Below are positions 1 to 8,570 of a stretch of 64,000 nucleotides of DNA, one piece after another. The position numbers and the translations under genes are program-made. The DNA comes from Ruminiclostridium herbifermentans (GTDB lineage: Bacteria > Bacillota > Clostridia > Acetivibrionales > DSM-1351), in the NCBI RefSeq assembly GCF_005473905.2, contig NZ_CP061336.1, positions 310,001-374,000 of the forward strand. The letters run 5' to 3'. The notes below the pieces were generated by a model that ran no database searches, was not told the DNA's origin, and saw only the letters and a list, made by a program, of their open reading frames with translations. Every line of letters begins with the position of its first letter. Position 1 is the stretch's first letter.

Positions 1-398
1 GGCATGTAAGTAATTCAAAAAAAATAGCAGAGCATTTGGAGATACACCCACTGGTAGAGTATGTAAATTATCCTAGTTTAAAAGGGAATAAATATTATAA
101 TTTAGCTCAAAAATATGTTCCCATAGGAGCAGGCTCGATATTTACATTTGGGATAAAGGGTGGTTTTGAAGCGGCAAAGAGGTTTATTGACAATTTAGAA
201 TTATTCTCATTGCTGGCTAATGTTGCAGATGCAAAATCCTTGGTTATACATCCAGCAAGTACGACACACTCTCAACTGGCAGAAGAGGATATTTTAAAAG
301 CTGGTATTAAACCTAATACAATTCGTCTTTCAATAGGTATCGAGGATGTGGAGGACTTAATTTACGATATAGATCAAGCACTGGAAAAAAGCCAATAA
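1..398 (+). CDS. metY: O-acetylhomoserine sulfhydrylase, C-terminal part
   Basis: Gene is cut by the window start; the reading frame is open from base 3 to the TAA at 396-398. The product end ([18 protein letters not shown]..., later [19 protein letters not shown]) matches the C-terminal domain of PLP-dependent O-acetylhomoserine (thiol)-lyases of the Cys/Met metabolism family, which make homocysteine from O-acetylhomoserine and sulfide. The PLP lysine lies outside the window. The next gene, metA, makes the substrate O-acetylhomoserine, so the pair forms the direct sulfhydrylation route to methionine. A terminator follows at once, so metA has its own promoter. The family is certain; separation from cystathionine synthases rests on the SLVIHPAST region and the neighbour. 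Confidence 0.88.
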   Translation, partial: HVSNSKKIAEHLEIHPLVEYVNYPSLKGNKYYNLAQKYVPIGAGSIFTFGIKGGFEAAKRFIDNLELFSLLANVADAKSLVIHPASTTHSQLAEEDILKAGIKPNTIRLSIGIEDVEDLIYDIDQALEKSQ

Positions 399-420
399 TT
401 TATAAGATTATTACTAACTT

Positions 421-470
421 AGCTTTCCTTGATTATATAGATAACTAATATCTATAAGCAGGGAAAGCTT
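421..470 (+). terminator. Terminator of metY
   Basis: A long imperfect hairpin: AGCTTTCC with following bases at 421 onward pairs with the matching GGAAAGCT arm ending at 469, with TATAGATA/TATCTATA pairing inside. It starts 22 bases after the metY stop. The tail is AT-rich rather than a pure T run. Confidence 0.6.
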
Positions 471-575
471 ATTTAATAAATATGTTTTAAGAAGTTTACT
501 ATTCTGTATATTGTGTTGTCAGAGGCTGAATAGCAATTCATAATAATAGCTAATATTTTACCCTTAAGACAGTAG

Positions 576-605
576 TTGACTTTTATATTTTCATAAGACT
601 ATAAT
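576..605 (+). promoter_or_regulatory. Probable sigma-A promoter of metA
   Basis: TTGACT at 576-581 and TATAAT at 600-605 with an 18-base spacer. The predicted transcript starts near 612 and has a 75-base leader before metA. I see no SAM riboswitch core or T-box in that leader. Confidence 0.6.
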
Positions 606-687
606 TAATATTAAACCATTTTACATAGCAATAGACTAGTTGCCATATAAACAGGTTAATAAACTATAGCTCGTGGAGGATAAAAGC

Positions 688-1617
688 ATGCCAATTAGAA
701 TACCTGACAATTTGCCAGCAGGCGAAATTTTAAATAGTGAGAATATATTTGTCATGTATGAAGACAGAGCTTATCACCAAGATATTAGGCCCCTTAAAAT
801 CGTAATTTTAAATATAATGCCAACTAAGATAACCACAGAAACTCAGTTGCTTAGGTTGCTTGGAAACACTCCTCTTCAAATTGAGCCTATTCTATTATAT
901 CCGGCATCCCATGTACCTAAAAATACTCCTGAGGAACACTTAGAGGCATTTTATAAAACCTTTGAAGAGATTAAAGAAGAGCGATTTGATGGCTTGATTA
1001 TTACTGGGGCGCCAGTTGAACAAATGCCTTTTGAGCAGGTTAAATATTGGGAAGAATTAACTCAAATAATGGAATGGAGTTTAACCAATGTTTACTCTAC
1101 TCTTCATATTTGCTGGGGGGCTCAAGCAGGACTATATTATCACTATGGTATTCCGAAATATGATATTCCAAATAAACTATTCGGGATATTTGCTCATTCA
1201 AAAACCAAGGAGTATGTCAAGCTGCTTAGAGGCTTTGATGATGTTTTTTATGTGCCCCACTCAAGGCATACTGAGGTGAGAAAAGAGGACATTGAAAAAG
1301 TTGATGAATTGGAAATACTATCAGAATCCGAAGAAGCAGGTGTATATCTAGTAGCGTCTAAAGATGGAAGACACATATTTGCTACTGGTCATTCAGAATA
1401 TGACCCTCTCACATTGAAGACAGAGTATGAGAGAGATATTGATAAAGGGTTGGATATAGCTATTCCAAAGAATTATTTTTTGAATGATGATCCTAACAAT
1501 GAACCTATTGTTAAGTGGAGAGGGCATGGGCACCTATTATTTTTGAATTGGCTCAACTATTATGTATACCAAGAAACACCTTATGATTTAGCAAATATAA
1601 CAAAGCGAAAGAAGTAG
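688..1617 (+). CDS. metA: Homoserine O-acetyltransferase (MetA family)
   Basis: 309 residues, cytoplasmic, first committed step of methionine synthesis. ATG 688 is chosen over GTG 673 because GGAGG at 675-679 is its ribosome site and because [11 protein letters not shown] is the family's usual start. Cys142 (HICWGAQ), His235 and Glu237 ([10 protein letters not shown]) sit exactly at the catalytic positions. Residue 111 is Glu (GAPVEQ); in this family Glu111 goes with acetyl-CoA and Gly111 with succinyl-CoA, so the acetyl product is predicted although the family name is often homoserine O-succinyltransferase. That fits the metY gene just upstream, whose enzyme uses O-acetylhomoserine. Confidence 0.93.
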   Translation: MPIRIPDNLPAGEILNSENIFVMYEDRAYHQDIRPLKIVILNIMPTKITTETQLLRLLGNTPLQIEPILLYPASHVPKNTPEEHLEAFYKTFEEIKEERFDGLIITGAPVEQMPFEQVKYWEELTQIMEWSLTNVYSTLHICWGAQAGLYYHYGIPKYDIPNKLFGIFAHSKTKEYVKLLRGFDDVFYVPHSRHTEVRKEDIEKVDELEILSESEEAGVYLVASKDGRHIFATGHSEYDPLTLKTEYERDIDKGLDIAIPKNYFLNDDPNNEPIVKWRGHGHLLFLNWLNYYVYQETPYDLANITKRKK

Positions 1618-1628
1618 CATTTACAGAC

Positions 1629-1747
1629 CTACGAGCACCTGAGTACTGAGATACTTGTGATTGTTTTATACAATTCGCCTTCTGCAATTTCTGTTCCAGG
1701 GGGAGGACCGGTACAGGACTGGTGGCAGTTATAAAGGTGCTCATAGG
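1629..1747 (+). ncRNA. Candidate structured RNA downstream of metA
   Basis: The 186 bases between metA and the convergent DUF6062 gene fold strongly. CCTACGAGCACCT (1629-1641) pairs with AGGTGCTCATAGG (1735-1747), 12 of 13 pairs. Inside are a small ATTGT/ACAAT hairpin and a third arm closed by CTGC/GCAG that contains CTGTTCC/GGTACAG. The middle is GC-rich (GGGGGAGGACCGG) for this genome. It does not match SAM, cobalamin or T-box cores that I can recognise. It may be a terminator-like 3' element of metA or an independent RNA; strand is assumed. Confidence 0.4.
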
Positions 1748-1803
1748 TTGATAGAAAAATATCTATCTACTTTACATAATATTATTTTTTATATAAAATG
1801 TTA

Positions 1804-2580
1804 CTATTTTAATTCACAATTTCCCCTTATTTTTTGAATACTTCTTATTACGGCATCTTTTGAATTTCCCCAAGGGGCATCATTATATCTATAGTCAAAT
1901 TTCTTTGTAAACCAGTCAACTTCCTTTTCTACTCTATCAAGGTTGCTAAGCTGCATTTCCATAACATTTTTTGTAAAGATTGCAGCTTGAGATATGTTTA
2001 AATACTTTGAAACTGAACTTAAAAGCAGTTTTAAATGCTTTAAGCAAAAGCCCTTCTTGGAGTGAAAGACTTCTCTGAAATCAGGCTCTTTAAAATACAA
2101 ATAAAATATAACGTCAATATATCTGTCCATGGTATGCTCTAATTTGCTGCAGATAGCGCAACTGTTTTGTATCTTGTCTAATTCACTGACAAGTTCCGAT
2201 AAAAGCATATCTGTATTGGTTTGCTTGGAAGATAGCTTTTTTGAAATATTTTTGACTAAGCCTGCTTCTGAATCTTGTTCTAAAAGGTTTAGTTTACTTT
2301 CAAAAATCTGCTTTAGCCGTGAGTTCTTTTCTTGCAGAAAGGTATCTATCATTAGTGCTAGACCAAGTCTATTAGCCTGACTATTGTACATTGCTTCAAA
2401 ATGTGTTCTGCAAAAGCCAAGTTCATTAGTTGTTTTGCGATGATCTGGTTCCATTAAGGAGGCACCTAATGCGTATTCTATTGCCTCTTCCTCAAGCTTT
2501 TTTTCTAACATGCATAGGGGACACTCACAATCTATAGAGAAAGCATCTGTAACTGGAATAGTGTATATCTTTTCCTTCAT
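1804..2580 (-). CDS. DUF6062 family protein with paired Cys motifs
   Basis: 258 residues on the minus strand. The ATG at 2580 follows GGAGG with seven bases between; an upstream TTG extension would begin inside the tandem repeats and is rejected. The sequence holds CECPLCMLEKKLEEE near residue 20, GFCRTHFEAMYN near 55, NSCAICSKLE near 140 and GFCLKHLKLLL near 180, i.e. two repeats of a CxxC then CxxH pattern, suggesting two metal-binding or thiol half-domains. This is a clostridial family of unknown function; no signal peptide or membrane segment. Its leader is unusual: the ribosome site is the first of four copies of a 93-bp repeat. Confidence 0.75.
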   Translation of the reverse strand: MKEKIYTIPVTDAFSIDCECPLCMLEKKLEEEAIEYALGASLMEPDHRKTTNELGFCRTHFEAMYNSQANRLGLALMIDTFLQEKNSRLKQIFESKLNLLEQDSEAGLVKNISKKLSSKQTNTDMLLSELVSELDKIQNSCAICSKLEHTMDRYIDVIFYLYFKEPDFREVFHSKKGFCLKHLKLLLSSVSKYLNISQAAIFTKNVMEMQLSNLDRVEKEVDWFTKKFDYRYNDAPWGNSKDAVIRSIQKIRGNCELK

Positions 2581-2583
2581 AAT

Positions 2584-2955
2584 AACCTCCACGCCAACTA
2601 TAGGCAAATGATATTTATGTTAAATGTGTGGAGGTACGCAAAAAGTTTTTGTAAATTCTCCACATTATTTTAAGCTAACCTCCACGCCAACTATAGGCAA
2701 ATGATATTTATGTTAAATGTGTGGAGGTACGCAAAATTTTTTTGTAAATTCTCCACATTATTTTAAGCTAACCTCCACGCCAACTATAGGCAAATGATAT
2801 TTATGTTAAATGTGTGGAGGTAGGAAAAATGTTTTTGTAAATTCTCCATATTATTTTAAGCTAACCTCCACGCCAACTATAGGCAAATAAAATTTATGTT
2901 AAATATGTGGAGGTAGGAAAAATGTTTTTGTAAATTCTCCACATTATTTTAAGCT
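2584..2955. repeat. Four tandem copies of a 93-bp repeat
   Basis: Units start at 2584, 2677, 2770 and 2863, each exactly 93 bp. Each begins AACCTCCACGCCAACTATAG and ends TTATTTTAAGCT. Each carries its own inverted repeat, ACCTCCAC near the start and GTGGAGGT about 35 bases on. Copies 1-2 share GGAGGTACGCAAAA, copies 3-4 share GGAGGTAGGAAAAA, and copy 4 is the most diverged, so the array grew in steps. On the minus strand each copy presents a GTGGAGGTT ribosome-site-like sequence, but only the copy next to the DUF6062 gene has a start codon. The array is not coding. Confidence 0.95.
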
Positions 2956-3457
2956 GGACCTCAACACGGTTAAAAACCACATGTATTTAGAAGTTCGAAA
3001 AAGCACTATGTTAGCACTAACAAAATTTTCGAGTTGATAATTAATGTACGACAAAATGAATTATATCACTTAATTGAGTTTTGCAAAATAGTAATAAACC
3101 TTATAATTCCATTTTGCAAAATTATATTACTATTTAGGCTATTAAATTGGCTTAGTATATTAGTTCTCAAATTTATTAATAGTTTTATGACAAAATAACC
3201 CAAAAGGATTGTAGGTGTTTACATGGTGCACTTTCGAGTTTTTGAGTCTCAATATTCATTTCAATTTATACAGAATGGCTTTGCATAGAAGTTGTTAGAA
3301 ACTATTTCTAATATATTTATGTCTGCAAGTATAGCGGGTTCTATTGAAATGATAAATATATACATTGATTTAACACTTATAATTTGGGTATTATGAAGAT
3401 GTTGAAATTTCATAAGGGGGGGAGTTCCATGCCAAGGGGTTAATAGAGTTAAGAGCT
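2956..3457. other. Intergenic region, AT-rich, no gene seen
   Basis: About 500 bases between the repeat array and the glycosylase gene. I find no convincing gene. Around 3095-3185 it contains a stretch resembling the sequence at 8225-8310 downstream of cysS. At 3429 a strong GGGGGGAG ribosome site precedes a four-codon ORF (ATG CCA AGG GGT TAA) just before the glycosylase start, which may be a minimal leader ORF or chance. Confidence 0.4.
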
Positions 3458-4363
3458 ATGGGCATGGATAAAAATATGGAGTATAAAGGCTATTCAATCA
3501 ATTGTAAGAATGGAATTATGGCAATAGAGGGCGTTAAGGATTTTAACTTGACACATATATTTGAGTGCGGACAGTGCTTTAGATGGATTAGGCAGCAGGA
3601 TGGAAGTTATAATGGAATTGTTAAGGATAAGTTTGTAAACGTAAGCTTAAGCAATGGGATTTTATATATTAGAAATGCGGAAGAACAGAATTTTATAGAT
3701 ATCTGGTATGAATATTTTGATTTGGGAACGGATTACTCAAAAATTAAGTCTGTGCTTGAGAAGGATGAAATTATGAAGGAGGCTATCAAAACAGGCTATG
3801 GTATCAGATTGCTCAGACAGGATTTCTGGGAAATGCTTATTTCCTTTATTATATCCGCAAATAATATGATACCAAGAATAATGAAAACTGTAGATACTCT
3901 TTCTGTGTTAAAAGGCGGATGTATAGAAGCCAACTATAATGCATATAGATTTCCTGAAATTCATGACCTCGCTAATGCTACTTTAGAAGAGATTCAACAG
4001 TGCAAAGCGGGGTTTAGGTGTAAATATATTCATCAAACTTCTAAGCTTATGTATCAAGAGGCTATAACCAAAGAGATGCTTCAATCCTTAGACACTGATA
4101 TGGCTAGAAAAGAGTTGATGAAACTTCCAGGAGTAGGCCCGAAGGTTGCGGATTGCATATTACTTTTCAGTGGTATTAAATTTGATGTGTTTCCCACTGA
4201 TGTATGGGTGAAACGTGTTATGGAAGAACTTTATTTAAAGAAAGAATCTAAGCTAAACGAGATACAAAGCTTCGCTAAAAACCAGTTTGGGAATTTGACT
4301 GGCTATGCACAGCAATACTTATTTTACCATGCAAGATTAAACAGAATTGGGATGGGTAAATAG
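3458..4363 (+). CDS. DNA glycosylase/AP lyase, OGG1/AlkA type
   Basis: 301 residues. An N-terminal OGG-type domain (about 10-120; DFNLTHIFECGQCFRW) precedes a helix-hairpin-helix domain (120-301). The hairpin LMKLPGVGPKVADC places the catalytic Lys at 229, and TDVWVKR gives the conserved Asp at 248. This combination is that of bifunctional 8-oxoguanine DNA glycosylases, which remove oxidised guanine during base excision repair. Start is uncertain: ATG 3458, 3464 and 3476 are in frame and none has a strong ribosome site. Length is normal for the family. 8-oxoG is the likely substrate but AlkA-like activity cannot be excluded. Confidence 0.87.
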   Translation: MGMDKNMEYKGYSINCKNGIMAIEGVKDFNLTHIFECGQCFRWIRQQDGSYNGIVKDKFVNVSLSNGILYIRNAEEQNFIDIWYEYFDLGTDYSKIKSVLEKDEIMKEAIKTGYGIRLLRQDFWEMLISFIISANNMIPRIMKTVDTLSVLKGGCIEANYNAYRFPEIHDLANATLEEIQQCKAGFRCKYIHQTSKLMYQEAITKEMLQSLDTDMARKELMKLPGVGPKVADCILLFSGIKFDVFPTDVWVKRVMEELYLKKESKLNEIQSFAKNQFGNLTGYAQQYLFYHARLNRIGMGK

Positions 4364-4780
4364 GGCTATTTACAACTAAAAGTTTAGTTGATATTACCGA
4401 CCTTGGTGGGAACTTTTTGATTATTAATATAATATTATGTAATGTAGATTAAATAAATGGATTAGTATTAACTTTTTATTAATTTATTTAAATGAGCGAT
4501 TTATATAATACTATTTAGTTTCTAAAATATAATTTTATTAGCACTGCTTACTAAGCAGACTGCATATGCAGAGAACCATAGCTAGATATAAGTGGTTAAG
4601 CAGATAAAATCTGTGTACCTCCTTACGATAGTTTTTTTGTTGTTGTCGAAATGGAGGTGGGAGTTTAGTAAATAACAATCATTGTGAACTTAGCTTACAG
4701 TCACGACACGATGTAATTAAATTCAAAATGTTAGTAATTATCAACCCTTGCGAAATGAACTCTATAACTGCAAATGTGGT
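4364..4780. other. Intergenic region
   Basis: About 420 AT-rich bases between the glycosylase gene and the DUF3343 gene. I see no gene. There is a short ACCTCC/GGAGGT inverted repeat (4617-4622, 4653-4658) and the 10-bp palindrome TGCATATGCA at 4561-4570, both possibly chance. Confidence 0.4.
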
Positions 4781-4812
4781 CATTTAAAATGTAATTTTAC
4801 ACATTTTAAATG
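4781..4812 (+). promoter_or_regulatory. Perfect 12-bp inverted repeat before the DUF3343 gene
   Basis: CATTTAAAATGT (4781-4792) and ACATTTTAAATG (4801-4812) are exact reverse complements around an 8-base loop, ending 30 bases before the ATG at 4843. It could be an operator or a leader hairpin. There is no T run, so it is not an obvious terminator. Confidence 0.5.
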
Positions 4813-4842
4813 AAAATAAGTATAAAAAATTGGAGTGGTTTT

Positions 4843-5097
4843 ATGAAGTGTATTGCTGTATTAGATTCAGGGAACCTTGTATATAAGTTAGATGCTGAAC
4901 TAAAAAAAAGGGGCTTTCATTTTGAAGTTGTATCGACTCCATGTCATATTGCAAAAGGTGGATGTGGTTTATGCTTAAAGTTCCCAGAAGAATATCTCCA
5001 AGTAGTTATAGACGAATCGGTAGCATGCAATACACCAATTAAAGAGGTGTATAGAATCATACCAAATATTACAAAGAATAAGTATAAAAGGTTATAG
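4843..5097 (+). CDS. DUF3343 protein, putative Se/S carrier-like
   Basis: 84 residues. ATG 4843 is chosen over the upstream ATG 4810 because GGAGTGG at 4832 is the ribosome site and MKCIAVLDSGN is the family's usual start. The small alpha/beta protein has the pattern STPCHIAKGGCGLCLKF, with Cys in the loop where DUF3343 proteins (described as putative Se/S carrier proteins, next to YedF/SirA-like domains) keep them. It is monocistronic here. Its position among cysteine and methionine genes fits a sulfur role, but that is inference. Confidence 0.75.
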   Translation: MKCIAVLDSGNLVYKLDAELKKRGFHFEVVSTPCHIAKGGCGLCLKFPEEYLQVVIDESVACNTPIKEVYRIIPNITKNKYKRL

Positions 5098-5167
5098 GGA
5101 AAAATACTTAAACAAAGGAATTTGCAGATTGATGAAGATATACGTAGATAAATAAATCTTAGCTTTA

Positions 5168-5196
5168 TTTACTTTATAGTTTTAAGGTGCTATAAT
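5168..5196 (+). promoter_or_regulatory. Promoter of the candidate RNA
   Basis: TTTACT at 5168-5173 and a perfect TATAAT at 5191-5196 with a 17-base spacer. No start codon with a ribosome site follows for 700 bases; instead a structured stretch and a terminator follow, so it probably drives an RNA gene. Confidence 0.55.
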
Positions 5197-5203
5197 AAGG
5201 CTA

Positions 5204-5512
5204 TAAAGCAGGAGTTGATGGCATTTCAGCCAATTAGAGTTTTATTAATTGAGTTTTATAAAAAGAATTTATTTTTCCTGAAATGAGCGCAAGCCTTTTA
5301 TTTTGAACCTACATTTGAAATAAGGGAGTCTGCTGTTTGATATCAAATGTCAGGCCTTGGTAACTCCGACACACGGCATGAACGTTGTGCAACGGCGGAG
5401 GACGATTGCTGATATCTCCGGGACACCCACCTAGCTAGGGCTAGGTGTCAAAATACAAGGAGACGCCATTTTGGGATTAAATTAGCAAAAAAGGGCAGAG
5501 ATGCCCTTTTAT
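5204..5512 (+). ncRNA. Structured non-coding RNA, possibly raiA-like
   Basis: A promoter, a GC-rich folded stretch and a terminator with no ORF. Pairings visible: GCATTTCAG (near 5220) with CTGAAATG (near 5278), ACATTTGA with TCAAATGT (around 5311 and 5343), CTCCG with CGGAG enclosing CGTTGTGCAACG, and ACCTAG with CTAGGT. The core GGAGGACGATTGCTGATATC is far less AT-rich than the flanks, as in conserved RNAs. It ends with AAAAGGGCAGAGATGCCCTTTT at about 5489-5511, a terminator. Clostridia carry raiA RNA, 6S RNA and other RNAs of this size; I cannot assign a family from memory. It is not RNase P, tmRNA or SRP RNA as far as I can see. Confidence 0.6.
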
Positions 5513-5936
5513 TTATGAAAAAATTTTGAATAAGAATATTTTGATTTCCAGTCTTTTATTGGATTTATTTCCGCTTCACGTACATATTCATAATATTTGT
5601 TTACAGGAAAAATTAAAACTGTTAAAATTACTATTATTAATAAGTAGTTTTTTTATTTTGCAGTAGATTAATCAAAGAGTTATTTACTAAAATATTAATA
5701 CTCAAATTTCTAGCTGAAAATAGTAGAATCGTATAACTAATGGCTTTACTATAAATAATTGATGACTTAGTTCGTAAAAATCACTAATTATTTGTTAAAA
5801 AATCATTGAGGTTTGAGAGTCTATTCACTTAATGTGGGAAAGTTGAGTTTATTAGCATTACATACTATTATAAAAGAATATATTAATATTGAATTGTTGA
5901 ATTTTTGTACAAATTTACAGTCCATTTCGAAAAAAA
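5513..5936. other. AT-rich leader region of cysE
   Basis: About 420 bases with no gene. I looked for a cysteine T-box, often found ahead of clostridial cysE, and saw neither the T-box core nor an antiterminator/terminator pair. Confidence 0.4.
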
Positions 5937-5951
5937 TGATAATGATTATGT
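5937..5951 (+). promoter_or_regulatory. Fur/PerR-like operator before cysE
   Basis: TGATAATGATTATGT fits the 7-1-7 Fur box (TGATAATNATTATCA) at 13 of 15 positions. It lies 17 bases before the cysE ATG. A PerR site has a similar form, so the regulator is not decided. Confidence 0.4.
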
Positions 5952-5968
5952 TTATTGAGGGTTAGATT

Positions 5969-6697
5969 ATGAAAAGTGAACTTATAAATGATGCTAAATT
6001 AATAGCTAGCCGAGATCCGGCAGCTAAGAATGTATTAGAAGTAATTTTATTATATCCAGGCTTCCATGTGCTTATATATCATAAATTTGCACATTGGTTT
6101 TATAAAAAAAGAAGATTTTTTATTGCCAGATTAATTTCCCAGATTGGTAGATTTTTTACGGGAATAGAGATACATCCTGGTGCGACAATTGGAAAGGGTC
6201 TATTTATTGACCATGGTATGGGTATAGTCATTGGTGAATCTGCAGTAATTGGAGATAATTGTACTATATATCATGGAGTAACCTTAGGTGGTACTGGCAA
6301 AGAAAAGGGAAAGAAGCGTCACCCTACCATCGGAAATAATGTACTTATTGGTGCAGGAGCTAAGGTGCTCGGACCATGTACGATAGGAGATAATTCACTT
6401 ATAGGCGCTAATACATTTGTATCTTTTGATGTTGAGCCCTATTCTACAGTTGTAGGTACAAAGGGTAGAGTTGTTAAAAAACGTAATCAAAAAGTTGACT
6501 CACCATCTGAGGAACTTGACCAAATACATTTGCCAGATCCTATAGCGCAGGAGTTGTGCAGATTGACATCAAGACTTGAAGAACTGGAAAGACAGGTTAT
6601 TGGCAAAAGTAATGGACCATGTAAAATAAAAAAGTATTCTGATTTATATGCAAATGAAAGTAATGACGAAAATAATGGTGAAAATGATGAGGATTGA
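5969..6697 (+). CDS. cysE: Serine O-acetyltransferase
   Basis: 242 residues. Makes O-acetylserine from serine and acetyl-CoA, the first step of cysteine synthesis. A helical N-terminal part (1-60, [19 protein letters not shown]) precedes a left-handed beta-helix of hexapeptide repeats (about 65-160). The active-site signature [18 protein letters not shown] and the flexible loop [18 protein letters not shown] are intact. The last 70 residues (acidic, [10 protein letters not shown] at the end) exceed the usual tail and may affect feedback inhibition or complex formation with CysK. GAGGG at 5957 is the ribosome site. It sits directly before cysS, the common Firmicute order. Confidence 0.95.
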   Translation: MKSELINDAKLIASRDPAAKNVLEVILLYPGFHVLIYHKFAHWFYKKRRFFIARLISQIGRFFTGIEIHPGATIGKGLFIDHGMGIVIGESAVIGDNCTIYHGVTLGGTGKEKGKKRHPTIGNNVLIGAGAKVLGPCTIGDNSLIGANTFVSFDVEPYSTVVGTKGRVVKKRNQKVDSPSEELDQIHLPDPIAQELCRLTSRLEELERQVIGKSNGPCKIKKYSDLYANESNDENNGENDED

Positions 6698-6824
6698 TTT
6701 TAAGTTATAATCCTCAATGATTAAGGGTTAGTACGCAAAAGTTATAAAATCTGATACTATTTTATTCAGATATTAGATAATTATTATTTTTAATATAGAA
6801 TCAAGTTTTCGAAAGGAGAAGGAA

Positions 6825-8210
6825 ATGAAAGTTTACAATACGCTTTCAAGGCAAAAAGAGGAATTTAAGCCTATTAGCGATAAAGAGGTCCGTATTTATT
6901 CATGTGGACCAACAGTTTATAATTATGCACATATTGGTAATTTGAGAACCTATATATTTATGGATATGTTAAGGCGTGTACTTGAATATAATGGGTACAC
7001 TCTTAAGCATGTAATGAATATAACTGATGTAGGCCATCTTGTTTCAGATGAGGATGACGGAGAGGACAAGATGCTTAAAGGTGCTAGAGAACAAAAAAAG
7101 ACACCTTGGCAGATAGCGGAATTCTATACAGATGCTTTTATGAAGGATATTAAGGCTCTTAATATAGAGGTTCCTGAAATTGTTCCAAAGGCCACAGAGC
7201 ATATTCCTGAAATGATTGAATTTGTTCAGGGACTGATTGAAAAAGGCTTTGGATATGAAACTAGTGATGGAATATATTTTGATATTAAAAAGTTTGACGG
7301 ATATGGAAAGTTATCTAGAGCTAATTTAGATGAACAAATAGCAGGAGCAAGAGTTGAGGTAAATCAAGAAAAGAGGCATCCTGCTGATTTTGCTATATGG
7401 AAAAAGGCACCAAAAGAACACATTATGCAGTGGCAAAGTCCGTGGGGGATGGGATATCCAGGCTGGCATATTGAGTGCTCTGCAATGGGAAGAAAATATC
7501 TTGGGGATGTATTTGACATCCACACTGGTGGTGTAGACCATATTCCAGTTCATCATGAAAATGAAATTGCTCAGTCAGAGGCTCTTCTTGGGAAGCCAGC
7601 TGTTAACTATTGGATGCATAGTGAATTCATGATGGTTAATAATGGCAAAATGTCCAAGAGCCTTGGAAACACCTATACAATTGAAAATTTAAGAGAAAAG
7701 GGATATGATCCCCTTGCATTCAGGTATATGTGCTTAAATGCACACTACAGAAATAAGTTTAATTTCACATGGGAAGTAATGCAGTCTGCGCAGGTATCCT
7801 ATGATAGATTTATAGAAGGCTGTCAGGCACATAAAGAAGGAACAGATAATGTAGACAGTGCTGTTATAATTGAATTCCTCAATGACTTTGAGGAGGCTAT
7901 AAATGATGATTTAAACATTCCAAAGGCATTAGGGGTTGCTTGGAATGTAGTAAGGTATGGAAAGAAATCTAAGCAATTATATGAACTTATTACTAAGATG
8001 AACAGAATATTTGGATTTGAATTAGATAAAAAGAAAGCTGAAGATAGCCAGCCTGAGGTTTCTCCAGAAATACAGGCCCTTATAGATGAAAGACAACAAG
8101 CTCGTAAGGATAAAAACTGGAAACGTTCAGACGAAATCAGAGATGAACTCAAGGCATTAGGCATTTTGATAGAAGATACTCCTAACGGAGCAAAAATTAA
8201 GTATATATAA
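6825..8210 (+). CDS. cysS: Cysteine--tRNA ligase
   Basis: 461 residues, class I aminoacyl-tRNA synthetase charging tRNA-Cys. Zinc-binding Cys27 (SCGPTVYNYAHIGN), the HIGH-type HIGN motif at 36-39, Cys218 (IECSA), the GGVDHIPVHHENEIAQ zinc loop and the KMSKS loop at 275-279 are all present, and the C-terminal anticodon domain is complete. Ribosome site AAAGGAGAAGG precedes ATG 6825. The 127-base gap from cysE has no visible terminator, so co-transcription with cysE is plausible. Confidence 0.98.
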   Translation: MKVYNTLSRQKEEFKPISDKEVRIYSCGPTVYNYAHIGNLRTYIFMDMLRRVLEYNGYTLKHVMNITDVGHLVSDEDDGEDKMLKGAREQKKTPWQIAEFYTDAFMKDIKALNIEVPEIVPKATEHIPEMIEFVQGLIEKGFGYETSDGIYFDIKKFDGYGKLSRANLDEQIAGARVEVNQEKRHPADFAIWKKAPKEHIMQWQSPWGMGYPGWHIECSAMGRKYLGDVFDIHTGGVDHIPVHHENEIAQSEALLGKPAVNYWMHSEFMMVNNGKMSKSLGNTYTIENLREKGYDPLAFRYMCLNAHYRNKFNFTWEVMQSAQVSYDRFIEGCQAHKEGTDNVDSAVIIEFLNDFEEAINDDLNIPKALGVAWNVVRYGKKSKQLYELITKMNRIFGFELDKKKAEDSQPEVSPEIQALIDERQQARKDKNWKRSDEIRDELKALGILIEDTPNGAKIKYI

Positions 8211-8461
8211 AATATAATCAGCTTTTGCACATAGTAATAGTTACTATTCAGCCTGTTTAATCAGCTTAGGCTATTAGTTTTCAAACTTATCAATGTTTTG
8301 TTTGTTGACAGGTAGGTACTTGTTTTTAGAGCATTTATTTAATTTTCATTTGATAAGCGCTCCTACAAGTATAATTTTAACTGTAAGAGTTGAAAATATA
8401 TTTTGAAATAATATATTCAAGTAAGATATGCTTATAACTATACAGATATTAATAAGTCTGC
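8211..8461. other. Intergenic region downstream of cysS
   Basis: No gene seen. The stretch 8225-8310 resembles 3095-3185 (both run from about TACTATT through CTTAG, TATTAGTT and CTCAAA/TTCAAA to TTGACA/ATGACA), so it may be a dispersed intergenic repeat. Confidence 0.35.
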
Positions 8462-8506
8462 AAAAGAGTTGGTGGAACAAGAGATTGCTCCTGCCAACTC
8501 TTTTTT
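8462..8506 (+). terminator. Rho-independent terminator after cysS
   Basis: AAAAGAGTTGG (8462-8472) pairs with CCAACTCTTTT (8494 onward), followed by further T residues. It ends 65 bases before the NlpC/P60 gene and separates it from cysS. Confidence 0.85.
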
Positions 8507-8570
8507 GTGGAATTTATAAATTGCACATGAAGTTCAGTTTATCCATATTATGTAAATAGGATTATAATTT

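Noticed and set aside
606-687. SAM riboswitch or T-box in the metA leader
   Set aside because: The leader is short and lacks the conserved cores and a terminator/antiterminator pair.
688-1617. Naming metA a homoserine O-succinyltransferase
   Set aside because: Residue 111 is Glu, the acetyl-CoA type, and the neighbour metY uses O-acetylhomoserine.
2584-2955. Tandem repeats as a CRISPR array
   Set aside because: The units are 93 bp and contiguous, without unique spacers, and no cas gene is in the window.
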